DNA from: Deltaproteobacteria bacterium
Lineage (GTDB): Bacteria; Desulfobacterota; Desulfobulbia; Desulfobulbales; Desulfurivibrionaceae
Direction: 5' to 3'
Assembly: GCA_021811385.1 (NCBI GenBank)
Contig: JAJZPC010000004.1
Span: 1 to 64,000 of the forward strand
Length of the DNA: 64,000 nt
Positions 7,471 to 17,011 of the stretch are shown here, piece by piece; position 1 is the stretch's first letter; every line of letters begins with the position of its first letter. Under the pieces are notes generated by a model. It was not told where the DNA came from, searched no databases, and saw nothing but the letters and a program-made list of their open reading frames with translations. The position numbers and the translations under genes were made by a program.

Positions 7471-9003
7471 ATGATGGAATTTTCCCTGCCGGAGGTTTTG
7501 CGGATACTGAGCACGGAGGTCGCCGGGTATGCCGTACCCATTGTCGATCTCATTGCCGTGCAGACCAAGGATCCGTACAAGGTTCTGGTGGCCACCATCC
7601 TCTCGGCCCGTACCAAGGATGAAACCACGGCCAAGGCCGCGGCCAAACTGTTCAAAGAGGCGCCGGACCTGGCCGGTCTGGCGGGATTGAGCGAAGAGCG
7701 GATTGCCGCGCTGATCTTCCCGGTGGGCTTTTACAAGAACAAGGCCGGGTTTCTCGCCCGGCTGCCCGGGGTGCTGGCCAGCGAATTCGGCAACCGGATC
7801 CCCGACGAAGTCGAACCCCTCACCCGGCTGCCAGGGGTGGGGAGAAAAACCGCCAACCTGGTGGTGGCGGTGGCCTTCAAGAAACCGGCGATCTGCGTGG
7901 ACACCCATGTCCACCGGATCATGAACATCTGGGGCTATGTGCAAACCAAGACCCCGCTGGAAACCGAGATGGCGCTCCGGGAAAAGCTGCCGCCCCAATA
8001 CTGGCTGACCATCAACTCCACCCTGGTGGCCTTTGGCCAGGGCACCTGCAAACCGGTGGCCCCCCACTGCGACCGCTGCGTCATCGCCCGGTATTGCCCG
8101 AGGATCGGGGTGAGGCCGAGAAAAGTGCTTCGACAGGCTCAGCACGAACGGAATGTTCAATCAGTAAGACAATCATCCGTTCGTGCTGAGCCTGTCGAAG
8201 GGCCATTTTTACGAGCCCATCAAAAACCCACCGAGGATGGTATGCGAAAATTCGTCTCCTGGAATGTCAACGGCCTGCGGGCCGTGGAGAAAAAAGGCTT
8301 TGTCGAGATCCTCGCCGGGCTGGACGCCGATCTGGTGGCGCTCCAAGAGATCAAGGCCTTGCCGGAGCAACTGCCGGAAACGATCAAAAACATCCCCGGC
8401 TACACTGCCTACTGGTTTTCCGCCCAGAAAAAAGGGTGCGCCGGGGTGGCGACCTATAGCAAAGAGCCCCCCCTTTCGGTGATCTACGGCATCGATCACC
8501 ACGACCACGATTACGAAGGCAGGGTGCTGACCCTGGAGTTTTCCGACTTTTTCTTCATAAACGCCTACTTCCCCAACTCCCAGCCCGGCCTGGTGCGCAT
8601 GGAGTATAAGCTCCGGTTCAACAACGACCTGCTCGCCTTTGCCCAAACCCTGGCCAAGCAAAAGTCGGTGGTGATCTGCGGGGATTTCAACGTGGCGCAC
8701 AAGGAGATCGACCTCACCAACCCCAAGCAGAACGAGAAGAATCCGGGCTTTGCCCCGGAGGAACGGGCCTGGATGGACCAATTTCTCGGGGCCGGGTTCG
8801 TGGACACCTTCCGGATGTTCAATCAGGAGCCGGGCCAATACACCTGGTGGAGCTACCGCTTCAACGCCAGGGCCAGGAACATCGGATGGCGGATCGACTA
8901 TTTTTGCGTGGACACAAAGAGCGCGGGGAGAGTCAAGGCGGCGGGGATTCTGCCGGAGGTGCAGGGTTCGGACCATTGCCCGGTGAGCTTGGATTTTGCA
9001 TGA
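7471..9003 (+). CDS. nth-xth: Endonuclease III - exonuclease III continuous reading frame
   Basis: One open frame of 510 residues encodes two complete DNA-repair enzymes. Residues 1-212 are endonuclease III (DNA glycosylase/AP lyase): helix-hairpin-helix LPGVGRKTAN with catalytic Lys126, Asp144 in VDTHVHRI, and the four [4Fe-4S] cysteines spaced C-x6-C-x2-C-x5-C. Residues 258-510 are exonuclease III (AP endonuclease): LVALQEIKA, GDFNVAHKEID and GSDHCPVSLDF catalytic motifs. The 45-residue join is encoded by a palindromic repeat, and the xth part has its own Shine-Dalgarno and ATG at 8242. It may be a fused polypeptide, two products, or both. The first start follows AGGA. Confidence 0.88.
   Translation: MMEFSLPEVLRILSTEVAGYAVPIVDLIAVQTKDPYKVLVATILSARTKDETTAKAAAKLFKEAPDLAGLAGLSEERIAALIFPVGFYKNKAGFLARLPGVLASEFGNRIPDEVEPLTRLPGVGRKTANLVVAVAFKKPAICVDTHVHRIMNIWGYVQTKTPLETEMALREKLPPQYWLTINSTLVAFGQGTCKPVAPHCDRCVIARYCPRIGVRPRKVLRQAQHERNVQSVRQSSVRAEPVEGPFLRAHQKPTEDGMRKFVSWNVNGLRAVEKKGFVEILAGLDADLVALQEIKALPEQLPETIKNIPGYTAYWFSAQKKGCAGVATYSKEPPLSVIYGIDHHDHDYEGRVLTLEFSDFFFINAYFPNSQPGLVRMEYKLRFNNDLLAFAQTLAKQKSVVICGDFNVAHKEIDLTNPKQNEKNPGFAPEERAWMDQFLGAGFVDTFRMFNQEPGQYTWWSYRFNARARNIGWRIDYFCVDTKSAGRVKAAGILPEVQGSDHCPVSLDFA
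8128..8200. repeat. Inverted repeat element inside the nth-xth frame
   Basis: Two perfect 25-bp arms (starting CTTCGACAGGCTCAGCACGA at 8128-8152, complement at 8176-8200) flank a 23-nt loop. The same palindrome with two to three changes is at 45478-45548. It is of the widespread TTCGACAGGCTCAG interspersed type. Here it is translated as QAQHERN...SVRAEPVEGP, joining nth to xth without a stop. Confidence 0.9.
8233..8244 (+). promoter_or_regulatory. xth: Internal Shine-Dalgarno and ATG of xth
   Basis: GAGGA at 8233 precedes ATG at 8242 with normal spacing. MRKFVSWNVNG is the usual exonuclease III N-terminus, so independent translation of xth from this site is expected whatever happens upstream. 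Confidence 0.7.
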
Positions 9004-9024
9004 AGGACGAGGAAACCTGACCGG

Positions 9025-9062
9025 TTTTTGATTGCTTCCCTGCCGTGATTCAGCATAGAATC
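9025..9062. repeat. Imperfect direct repeat, left copy
   Basis: TTTTTGATTG...CATAGAATC; 32 of 38 positions match 10053-10091 with one gap. The two copies bracket the DUF5677-like gene and a palindromic repeat. Confidence 0.6.
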
Positions 9063-9141
9063 AATATGCAGAACTTGCCCAGTGACACATTGGCTCCTTC
9101 TGTCTGATCCACCTTGACCGAAACTATTGAGGAAATAGTCT

Positions 9142-9948
9142 GTGCTTTTTCTGACGCTGGAACAACATCAAGAAGTATTGCGGCGTCTATGCGCTCTCGG
9201 CAAAAATCACGCAGACAGAACCCCGTGCCATTCAGCCGGTATAGAATACACCTCGGTCATGCTCTGTTTTCTCCTACATCACCTCTCGGTCGCAGAGACT
9301 CTTCTTCGTCTTGCTGATTCATTTGGTCACACATGGTTCCCCGTGACTGTCGGCTATACCATCACGCGGACGATGTTCGAGACGGATGTAACCGCTCACT
9401 ATATAACTCAAGTCCCAGCGGACCGTGCTCGCCAATACATCGAATTCGGTCATGTCCTGAACAAACGCAAAATGGATGCCTGCTCGAAACACAGAGAAAG
9501 CAAAGACCCACAGTGGCGTGAAGCCATGGCCCTTGTGTGGGAGAACCATTGGGCATCACAAGAACGCGATGTGATCGAAAAGTTCAACGCTGTGACTCCA
9601 CAATTCACACGCACACGCAGAAATCGAAAAGAAAAACCGGAAATTTCTCAGAACTGGTCAGGAAAATCGATCAGACAAATGGCCTTGGATGTTGATCACG
9701 TTGAAGCATACGATATTTTTTACACCGCACTATCCTCGTTCACTCATGTGGATGTTCATCTCGCTGATCGTTTCCTCCAGCATCGCGCAGATGGACCGGT
9801 TTGGTCTCAGCAAGCGGAAGAAGGCGATGTTGGCAACGTTTTCAGGTATGCCGCATCATTTATGACCTGCTATCTAAAACTGTTCAGTCGTCAGTTCGCA
9901 ACATGGTTGGAAGCAGATGTACAAGAATGCTGGAAGATAGCCCCGTAG
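9142..9948 (+). CDS. DUF5677-like protein of unknown function
   Basis: A 268-residue protein starting at GTG 9142 after GAGGAAA. It is largely alpha-helical, with an RTMFETDV segment around residue 76 and an FTHVDVHLADRF segment around residue 204, a pattern I associate with DUF5677-type proteins found in accessory regions; the assignment is by memory of the pattern and not certain. Base composition is lower in G+C than its neighbours, and the gene lies between two copies of an imperfect direct repeat, consistent with acquisition by transfer. No catalytic motif is evident. Confidence 0.7.
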   Translation: MLFLTLEQHQEVLRRLCALGKNHADRTPCHSAGIEYTSVMLCFLLHHLSVAETLLRLADSFGHTWFPVTVGYTITRTMFETDVTAHYITQVPADRARQYIEFGHVLNKRKMDACSKHRESKDPQWREAMALVWENHWASQERDVIEKFNAVTPQFTRTRRNRKEKPEISQNWSGKSIRQMALDVDHVEAYDIFYTALSSFTHVDVHLADRFLQHRADGPVWSQQAEEGDVGNVFRYAASFMTCYLKLFSRQFATWLEADVQECWKIAP

Positions 9949-10046
9949 GTCGGTGTTAGCCCGTCAGGGCGTAACCCGACAATTGAAATCGCCGAGTCCG
10001 GCGGCCTAAGCCTATGTCGGGTTTCGCTTTGCTCTACCCGACCTAC
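9945..10046. repeat. GTAGGTCGG...CCGACCTAC palindromic repeat
   Basis: A 102-bp element with terminal inverted repeats (GTAGGTCGG and CCGACCTAC) and internal GTTAGCCC/GGGCGTAAC pairing. It resembles a widespread short interspersed repeat of proteobacteria. It produces a spurious upstream start for the cheD ORF. Confidence 0.75.
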
Positions 10047-10052
10047 CACTGC

Positions 10053-10091
10053 TTTTTGATTGACTTACCCACCCTGAATCATCATAGAATC
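10053..10091 (+). promoter_or_regulatory. Candidate cheD promoter / right copy of direct repeat
   Basis: TTGACT at 10060-10065 and TAGAAT at 10085-10090 (spacing 19) form a loose sigma-70-like pair. The segment is the better-preserved copy of the repeat at 9025-9062, whose equivalent of TTGACT is damaged. Confidence 0.35.
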
Positions 10092-10151
10092 TTGGAAGAT
10101 AATACGCATGGTGTCCTCTCGATTTTGGGGGAGTATTTGGCCGGGGAACGG

Positions 10152-10652
10152 ATGACGAATCTCAAGGTGGTGGGTATCGGGGAATGCCTGGTCTCCAACA
10201 ACAAGGAAGATATGATCAGGACCTATGCCCTGGGCTCATGCGTGGCGCTGGTGGTGCAGCATCCTGTCAGCAGAACCTGCGGGCTTGTCCATATCGCCCT
10301 GCCCGACTCCTTTCTGCTTGCCGATGCAAGGAAACGAAAAGAGGGGTATTGCGCCGACACCGCCGTGCCGGCGCTACTGGAAGAAATCCGGCGGGAAACA
10401 GGCCTGTACAGCGCGATGACCAGTGGACTGATTGCCACGCTGGCCGGAGGCGCCCGGATGATGCGGCTGAAAAACGACTACCATATCGGCGAACGTATTG
10501 TCCAAAAGGTTCTCGACCTTTTGCAGCGGTATAAGGTTCCGGTTGCGGCGATGGATGTCGGCGGAGAGGTTTCGCGGACTGTCTCCCTGGCCGTGGGCAG
10601 CGGCGAGGTGTTTGTCGCATCCCCCGGAACAAAAGAACGGCTCCTGAAATAA
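10152..10652 (+). CDS. cheD: Chemoreceptor glutamine deamidase CheD
   Basis: A 166-residue CheD from ATG 10152. CheD deamidates glutamines of methyl-accepting chemotaxis proteins and can bind CheC. The catalytic Cys30 lies in YALGSCVALV and the catalytic His47 in CGLVHIALPDS, both as in the family; the C-terminal DVGGEVSRTVSL segment also fits. The longer ORF start at 10014 lies within a repeat and is rejected. No other che gene is in the window except a receiver protein immediately downstream, so this is an orphan cheD unit that probably serves chemoreceptors encoded elsewhere. Confidence 0.92.
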   Translation: MTNLKVVGIGECLVSNNKEDMIRTYALGSCVALVVQHPVSRTCGLVHIALPDSFLLADARKRKEGYCADTAVPALLEEIRRETGLYSAMTSGLIATLAGGARMMRLKNDYHIGERIVQKVLDLLQRYKVPVAAMDVGGEVSRTVSLAVGSGEVFVASPGTKERLLK

Positions 10653-10664
10653 CTGTGCACCGTT

Positions 10665-10680
10665 GCCTGCGGCCGCAGGC
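10665..10680 (+). terminator. Palindrome after cheD
   Basis: GCCTGCGGCCGCAGGC, a perfect 16-bp palindrome 12 bp after the cheD stop, followed by GTTTCC. A weak terminator or attenuator before the response regulator gene. Confidence 0.45.
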
Positions 10681-10707
10681 GTTTCCTTCTCTCACCGAGG
10701 GCTCTCC

Positions 10708-11406
10708 ATGAAAGCACGGATTCTGGTTGTTGATGACGAGAAGTTGTTGCGGGAGATGATCTCCGCCTGGCTTGCCAATGAGGAATATGAAGTCATGGAG
10801 GCCGAGGATGCGCCATCGGCCATCGCCATGCTCCGGAGCGAACCGTTCCATGTGGTGGTTACCGACAAGAACATGCCGGGAACCCTGCATGCGACCGAGG
10901 GAGGCCTTGATGTTCTGCAGTTTGCCAAGACCAGCAATCCGGCCTGCGGCGTCCTGATGATGACGGGCTACGCCTCGGTTGAATCCGCCATCGAGGCCAT
11001 GCGTCTCGGCGCCTTCGACTATATCAGCAAACCGCTCATGCTGAGCGAACTCAGTGAAAAAATCGCTCGCATCATTTCCTACCAGCGGGTGATGGACCCG
11101 GGCGACACCCTCGCGGCCTACGAGCGTTTTTGGAGCGAATACCTGGCTGCCGTGGAAGAACAACCGGATGTGAAGGCCTGCCTGAGTCAGGAGAAAAATG
11201 CCCATCTCCTCACGACGCTGCAGCAAAACCTTGATCTGTTCTTTCAGGAAAGAAAGACCAGGGAAAACCTCCTCCTCGAACAGCGCGAGGCCTTGAGCAA
11301 GATCGCCTTCCTGGCCTCCCAGCTCAGGGAGGTGCTGCCCAATGACGACTCCGAGGCAAGCGTTCTCCTGAATGCCCTTCTCGCGGAAACCGAGCACCGT
11401 CTCTGA
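10708..11406 (+). CDS. Response regulator with helical C-terminal extension
   Basis: A 232-residue protein. Residues 1-122 form a receiver domain: acidic pair in LVVDDEKLL, phospho-acceptor Asp53 in VVVTDKNMPG, MMTGYAS, and Lys108 in ISKPLML. Residues 123-232 are predicted to be mostly helical (FFQERKTRENLLLEQREAL) with no DNA-binding or enzymatic motif that I recognise. Insertion of HATEGGL after the phosphorylation loop is unusual. It follows cheD by 55 bp and may act in the same chemotaxis or motility pathway; output is probably by protein contact. Confidence 0.85.
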   Translation: MKARILVVDDEKLLREMISAWLANEEYEVMEAEDAPSAIAMLRSEPFHVVVTDKNMPGTLHATEGGLDVLQFAKTSNPACGVLMMTGYASVESAIEAMRLGAFDYISKPLMLSELSEKIARIISYQRVMDPGDTLAAYERFWSEYLAAVEEQPDVKACLSQEKNAHLLTTLQQNLDLFFQERKTRENLLLEQREALSKIAFLASQLREVLPNDDSEASVLLNALLAETEHRL

Positions 11407-11451
11407 ATGGACCCCACCCCCTGCCCAACCCCAAACAATCCAGGAGCAACC

Positions 11452-12249
11452 ATGGTTGACGATCCGTGGCAAACCATGATCCGTACCGGCGAGCTTGGCC
11501 GCCACCCGGTCCACTTTTTCACCAGCACCTCCTCAACCAACGATCTCGCCCTGGTCCTGAGCAACACCGGGGCGCCGGATTCCACCCTGGTCGTGGCCGA
11601 CAGCCAAAGCGGGGGCCGGGGCCGTCTTGCGGGCAGGATCTGGCATTCGCCGCCCGGAACCGGCCTCTATTTTTCGCTGATCCTGCGCCCGCGTCTTGCC
11701 CCGCCGGATTTCCCCAAGCTCACCCTGGCCGCGGGACTTGCCCTGTGCAAGGGGCTGGAAAGCCACACCCATTGCCGGCCCGGCCTGAAATGGCCCAATG
11801 ACCTCTTCCTGCAAGGCAGGAAATGCGGCGGCATCCTTACGGAAACACAGGCCGTGGCGGGAGCCGGATCGACCGCGGTGGTGATCGGCATCGGCCTTAA
11901 TGTAAACACCCCGATGGAGGCCTTTCCCGCCGAGCTGCGCGCCAAGGGAACCTCGCTGCTGGAGGCAACCGGCCGTCGCTGCGACCGAGGCCCCCTGCTT
12001 CAGGCCATTCTTGCCGAATTGGACCTCATGGTGGCCCGGCTGGAACAGGGGGATTTCCCCTCCATCCTCGCCGAGTGGCGACAACGGGATATCCACGCCG
12101 GACAGCACGTCTCCTGGGTGAACACCCACGGGAAGATCATCTCCGGCATCTCCCTGGGGCCCGACGAAGAGGGGCTTCTCCATATCCGGGATGCACTGGG
12201 ACAGATCCATGCCGTCATCTCCGGAGATATCTCCCTGGCCCAGGAATAA
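11452..12249 (+). CDS. birA: Biotin--[acetyl-CoA-carboxylase] ligase
   Basis: A 265-residue biotin protein ligase that activates biotin with ATP and transfers it to the carboxyl carrier protein. Visible are the biotinyl-AMP-binding loop GGRGRLAGRIW, KWPNDLFL, and GRKCGGIL, followed by the small C-terminal SH3-like domain. It lacks the N-terminal winged-helix domain of E. coli BirA, so it is a monofunctional enzyme and not a biotin-operon repressor. ATG 11452 is preceded by CAGGAGCAAC and preferred to the in-frame ORF start at 11407. Confidence 0.93.
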   Translation: MVDDPWQTMIRTGELGRHPVHFFTSTSSTNDLALVLSNTGAPDSTLVVADSQSGGRGRLAGRIWHSPPGTGLYFSLILRPRLAPPDFPKLTLAAGLALCKGLESHTHCRPGLKWPNDLFLQGRKCGGILTETQAVAGAGSTAVVIGIGLNVNTPMEAFPAELRAKGTSLLEATGRRCDRGPLLQAILAELDLMVARLEQGDFPSILAEWRQRDIHAGQHVSWVNTHGKIISGISLGPDEEGLLHIRDALGQIHAVISGDISLAQE

Positions 12250-12308
12250 GGCGCACCTTCCTTCTCCGGCAAAGAAAAACAAGATTCCCCAAGGAGGCCC
12301 TTTCCGTC

Positions 12309-12995
12309 ATGATCCCTCGCCCTATCCAGCGGCTGCTGCTGACCACGCTCTATGACGCCTTTGCCGAATGGGCCGACGCCTTCGCCTTTGCCTGCCGCAA
12401 GGGGTGCGCCACCTGCTGCACCCGGAGCGTCACCATGACCAGCCTGGAAGGCGATGGGATCATGACCTTTCTGGCCGAGGCGGACCGCCTCTCCGCGCTG
12501 TCCGCTCCCGCATTTCAGCCGACCGCAAGCAGGATGGGGCAGTGCACCACCAACACCTTCGTCGCCGCCCATCTCCGGGGCGAATCCGTGGAAGAGGCGG
12601 AAAGCTGGGATCTGCGCCCCTGCCCGTTTCTCAAGGAGGAGAGTTGCACCATCTATCCGGTGCGGCCCTTCGGCTGCCGGCTTTTTGCCTCCCTGGATCC
12701 CTGCGCCGCAAGCGGAGTGGCGGAGATGGCGCCGGGCTATCTCGCCGGCGCCACCGCCCTGCTGCAATACATCGAACATCTGGATAGCGGCGGGCGCTGG
12801 TCCACCATGGTGGAACTGCTGGCCGGGCTGCGCACCGGGCAGGCTGACGGCTATGGGCAAACAACGGCAGCGATTCCCGGCTTCCTCGTCGCCCCGGACG
12901 AACGTGATCTTGTCGAGCCGCTGCTCCAAGGGTTGCTCGCCCGGGAGGTCGAGAATCAGACCTTCGCACAGTGGCTCCGGAAGGCGCGGCCATAA
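12309..12995 (+). CDS. YkgJ-type cysteine-cluster protein
   Basis: A 228-residue member of the YkgJ/UPF0153 group, proteins with a conserved set of cysteines thought to bind zinc or an Fe-S cluster. The cysteines are in CRKGCATCC near residue 29 and in CPFLKEESCTIYPVRPFGCR near residue 104. Start at ATG 12309 follows AAGGAGG. It may be co-transcribed with birA (59 bp apart). The biochemical role of this family is not established; nothing in this copy resolves it. Confidence 0.82.
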   Translation: MIPRPIQRLLLTTLYDAFAEWADAFAFACRKGCATCCTRSVTMTSLEGDGIMTFLAEADRLSALSAPAFQPTASRMGQCTTNTFVAAHLRGESVEEAESWDLRPCPFLKEESCTIYPVRPFGCRLFASLDPCAASGVAEMAPGYLAGATALLQYIEHLDSGGRWSTMVELLAGLRTGQADGYGQTTAAIPGFLVAPDERDLVEPLLQGLLAREVENQTFAQWLRKARP

Positions 12996-13050
12996 ATCAT
13001 CCAAAGATTGAACCGTATCCGGCTTCCTCGCAACCGACGGCATACTTCAC

Positions 13051-13096
13051 ACAAAAAAAGGGCGCCTTCCCAGCCGGGAGGCGCCCTTTTTTGTGT
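13051..13096. terminator. Bidirectional terminator (ykgJ-like / ahcY)
   Basis: GGGCGCCTTCCC-AGCC-GGGAGGCGCCC stem flanked by A7 and T6, between two convergent genes; works on both strands. Confidence 0.95.
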
Positions 13097-13111
13097 GCGG
13101 GAAAAGGTGAC

Positions 13112-14665
<1,554 letters not shown>

Positions 14666-14692
14666 TTAGCAGTGCCGCAGATGCGCGAAAGA

Positions 14693-14728
14693 GGTCTGTC
14701 CGCTACACACACGGTATGCGGACAGACC
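14693..14728 (-). terminator. Hairpin between metK and ahcY
   Basis: An 11-bp perfect stem GGTCTGTCCGC/GCGGACAGACC with a 14-nt loop, 35 bp after the metK stop. There is no strong U-run. It may end metK transcripts or set their ratio to ahcY. Confidence 0.55.
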
Positions 14729-14763
14729 GATGACAAAACAGATGCGGTGCTGCTGAACGTTTG

Positions 14764-15930
14764 CTACTTGATTCCGGCATCATTCCGCAAGGCCTCGGCC
14801 TTGTCGGTACGCTCCCAGGTGAACTCCTCCCGCTCCCGGCCAAAGTGGCCGTAGGCCGCGGTCTTTTTGTAGATCGGACGGAGAAGATCGAGATGCTGGA
14901 TGATCGCCTTGGGCCGCAGGTCAAAATGCTCGTTGATGAGCTGCCTGATCCGCTCGTCGCTGATCTTGCCGGTGCCGAAGGAGTTGACGTTGATGGAGAC
15001 CGGCTTGGAAATACCGATGGCATAGGCGATCTGCACCTCAAGCTCGGTGGCGATCCCGGCGGCCACCAGATTCTTGGCCACATAGCGGCCCATGTAGGAA
15101 GAAGAACGGTCGACCTTGGAGGGATCCTTGCCGGAAAAAGCGCCGCCGCCGTGGGATCCCATGCCGCCGTAGGTGTCTACGATGATCTTCCGGCCGGTGA
15201 CCCCGCAGTCGCCGACCGGGCCGCCGATAACAAAACGGCCGGTGGGGTTGATGAAATACTTGGTGTCCTTGTCCACCATCTCGGCGGGGATTATGGGCTT
15301 GATGATCTCCTCCATGACGCCGGCCTTGAGATCCTCGTAATCAACCTCCGGGGAATGCTGGGTGGAGAGAACAATGGCCTCGACCCGCTTGGGCCGTTTG
15401 TTTTCGTATTCGATGGTGACCTGGCTTTTCGCATCGGGTCGCAGCCAAGGCAAAAGCCCTGCCTTGCGCACCTCGGCCTGCCGCTTGGTGAGCCGGTGGG
15501 CATAGGTGATGGGCATGGGCATCAAGACCTTGGTTTCGGTGCAGGCGTAGCCGAACATCAACCCCTGGTCGCCGGCGCCCTGATCCAGATCAAGGCCGGA
15601 CCCTTCGTTGACGCCCTGGGCGATGTCCGGAGACTGCTTACCGATGCTGGTGAGCACCGCGCAGGATTGCCAGTCAAAACCCATCTCGGAAGAGTTGTAA
15701 CCGATATCCCGCACGGTTTCCCGAACCACGGAGGGCATGTCCACCCAGGCGGTGGTGGTGATCTCGCCGGCAATAAGGGCCATGCCGGTGGTTACCAGGG
15801 TTTCACAGGCGACCCTGGCCTTTGGATCCTGGGCAAGAATGGCGTCGAGAACCGCGTCCGAGATCTGGTCGGCAACCTTGTCCGGATGGCCCTCTGAAAC
15901 AGACTCCGAGGTAAAGAGATAATTTGACAT
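14764..15930 (-). CDS. metK: S-adenosylmethionine synthetase
   Basis: A 388-residue methionine adenosyltransferase making SAM from methionine and ATP. Signature segments include [19 protein letters not shown] at the N-terminus, the methionine-loop [12 protein letters not shown] and the P-loop-like [16 protein letters not shown]. Length is normal. The start follows AGGAGTTGG. It is paired with ahcY downstream. No SAM riboswitch was recognised upstream; instead a terminator-like hairpin lies in the short leader. Confidence 0.97.
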   Translation of the reverse strand: MSNYLFTSESVSEGHPDKVADQISDAVLDAILAQDPKARVACETLVTTGMALIAGEITTTAWVDMPSVVRETVRDIGYNSSEMGFDWQSCAVLTSIGKQSPDIAQGVNEGSGLDLDQGAGDQGLMFGYACTETKVLMPMPITYAHRLTKRQAEVRKAGLLPWLRPDAKSQVTIEYENKRPKRVEAIVLSTQHSPEVDYEDLKAGVMEEIIKPIIPAEMVDKDTKYFINPTGRFVIGGPVGDCGVTGRKIIVDTYGGMGSHGGGAFSGKDPSKVDRSSSYMGRYVAKNLVAAGIATELEVQIAYAIGISKPVSINVNSFGTGKISDERIRQLINEHFDLRPKAIIQHLDLLRPIYKKTAAYGHFGREREEFTWERTDKAEALRNDAGIK

Positions 15931-15953
15931 TCCAACTCCTCATGATTTTCGAT

Positions 15954-15979
15954 GAAAAAAATAGGCTGCCCCGCAGCCT
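15954..15979 (-). terminator. Intrinsic terminator in the panE-metK gap
   Basis: On the minus strand AGGCTGC-GGG-GCAGCCT followed by ATTTTTTT, a textbook terminator. It lies after the panE-like stop yet also after a candidate metK promoter. Confidence 0.85.
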
Positions 15980-15991
15980 CGAAACTCTTTA

Positions 15992-16019
15992 CTTTTATTA
16001 GAATACAAGAAGTTGTCAA
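15992..16019 (-). promoter_or_regulatory. Candidate metK promoter
   Basis: Minus-strand TTGACA (16019-16014) with TAAAAG 16 nt downstream. The -35 is perfect, the -10 weak. Transcription would start just before the terminator hairpin. Confidence 0.4.
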
Positions 16020-16055
16020 GGATAATCACGACAAAAATAGAGCAAAAGACGCCTG

Positions 16056-17003
16056 TTATCCCGACAGAGAGGTTTTTTCCAAGGATTTTACCGCGGCAAC
16101 AAGTTGCGCGTTGACCGGCGCCGGGATACCCAGGCGGTTGGCCTCTTCCAGCACCGCGCCGTTGATGGCCTCGATTTCGGTTTGCCGCTTCCCCCGGACA
16201 TCCTGGAGCATGGAGGAGATATTCCCTGCGGTGGCCCGGCAGACCGCGATGGTCCGGGCCACGGGATCAGCGGCAATAGCAATCCCCTTGGCCCGGGCAA
16301 CGCCGGCCGCTTCCAGCACCGCAGCCCGCAACAAGGCAAGGGCTTCGTCATTCTCCAGCAACCCGCCGTTTTCGCAGTTGTAGAGGGCGGTGAGGGCATT
16401 GATCCCCACGTTGACCAGCAGTTTGTTCCAGACCTGGGGCAGGATATCGGCTTCAACCCGCACCTCCAGCCCTGCCCGCCGGAAGAGTCCCGCAACCCCC
16501 TCCAGGGCCGCCCTTGCCTCCTCTCGCACTTCGCCAAGAAATCCGAGGCTGGTCGCGCCCTCCCCACCGAAACGAACCCTTCCCGGCCCAACAAGATGCG
16601 CGCCCAGGGAGGTAACCGCCAAGACCACGGGACAGGGAAGCTCCGCCTCCTGCAAAACCGGGAGATGACCAATGCCGTTTTGCCAGGCAAGCAGCAGGGT
16701 GTTTTCCGTGAGCAGAGGAAGGAGGGCCGGGAGGGTGTGGGGAAGAGCGGGGGATTTGACGCAGAGCAGAACCAGGGTTACCGGCCCGATCCGTTGGGGG
16801 TCGGCGGTGACCTGAACAGGGAAATGCGCGAGACACCCTCCACGCTCGAGGGTAAGACCCGAGTGCTGGAGCAGGCCAGCCCGTTGGCTGTCATGGTCCA
16901 GCACCCAGATTTCTTCATGGATCCGGCAGAGGGTGGTCGCCAGCAGGCAGCCCAGGGCGCCAGGTCCGACGACGGCAACCCTCCCGGGAGAGGTGTCCCG
17001 CAT
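16056..17003 (-). CDS. panE: 2-dehydropantoate 2-reductase (ketopantoate reductase family)
   Basis: A 315-residue NADPH-dependent reductase of the ApbA/PanE family, which reduces ketopantoate to pantoate for coenzyme A synthesis. Rossmann motif VVGPGALGCLLA at the N-terminus; the catalytic lysine is in WNKLLVNVGINALTAL; the substrate-binding NISSMLQDVRGKRQTEIEAING segment is present. Paralogues of this family can act on other keto acids, so the panE role is likely rather than certain. ATG 17003 starts 8 bp after the upstream lipoprotein stop, so the two are probably co-transcribed; no good Shine-Dalgarno is visible. Confidence 0.87.
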   Translation of the reverse strand: MRDTSPGRVAVVGPGALGCLLATTLCRIHEEIWVLDHDSQRAGLLQHSGLTLERGGCLAHFPVQVTADPQRIGPVTLVLLCVKSPALPHTLPALLPLLTENTLLLAWQNGIGHLPVLQEAELPCPVVLAVTSLGAHLVGPGRVRFGGEGATSLGFLGEVREEARAALEGVAGLFRRAGLEVRVEADILPQVWNKLLVNVGINALTALYNCENGGLLENDEALALLRAAVLEAAGVARAKGIAIAADPVARTIAVCRATAGNISSMLQDVRGKRQTEIEAINGAVLEEANRLGIPAPVNAQLVAAVKSLEKTSLSG

Positions 17004-17011
17004 GGTCGCGG

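Noticed and set aside
10014-10151. Extended N-terminus of cheD given by the ORF track
   Set aside because: The extra codons lie in a palindromic repeat and the promoter candidate; CheD proteins start near MTNLKVVGIGEC.
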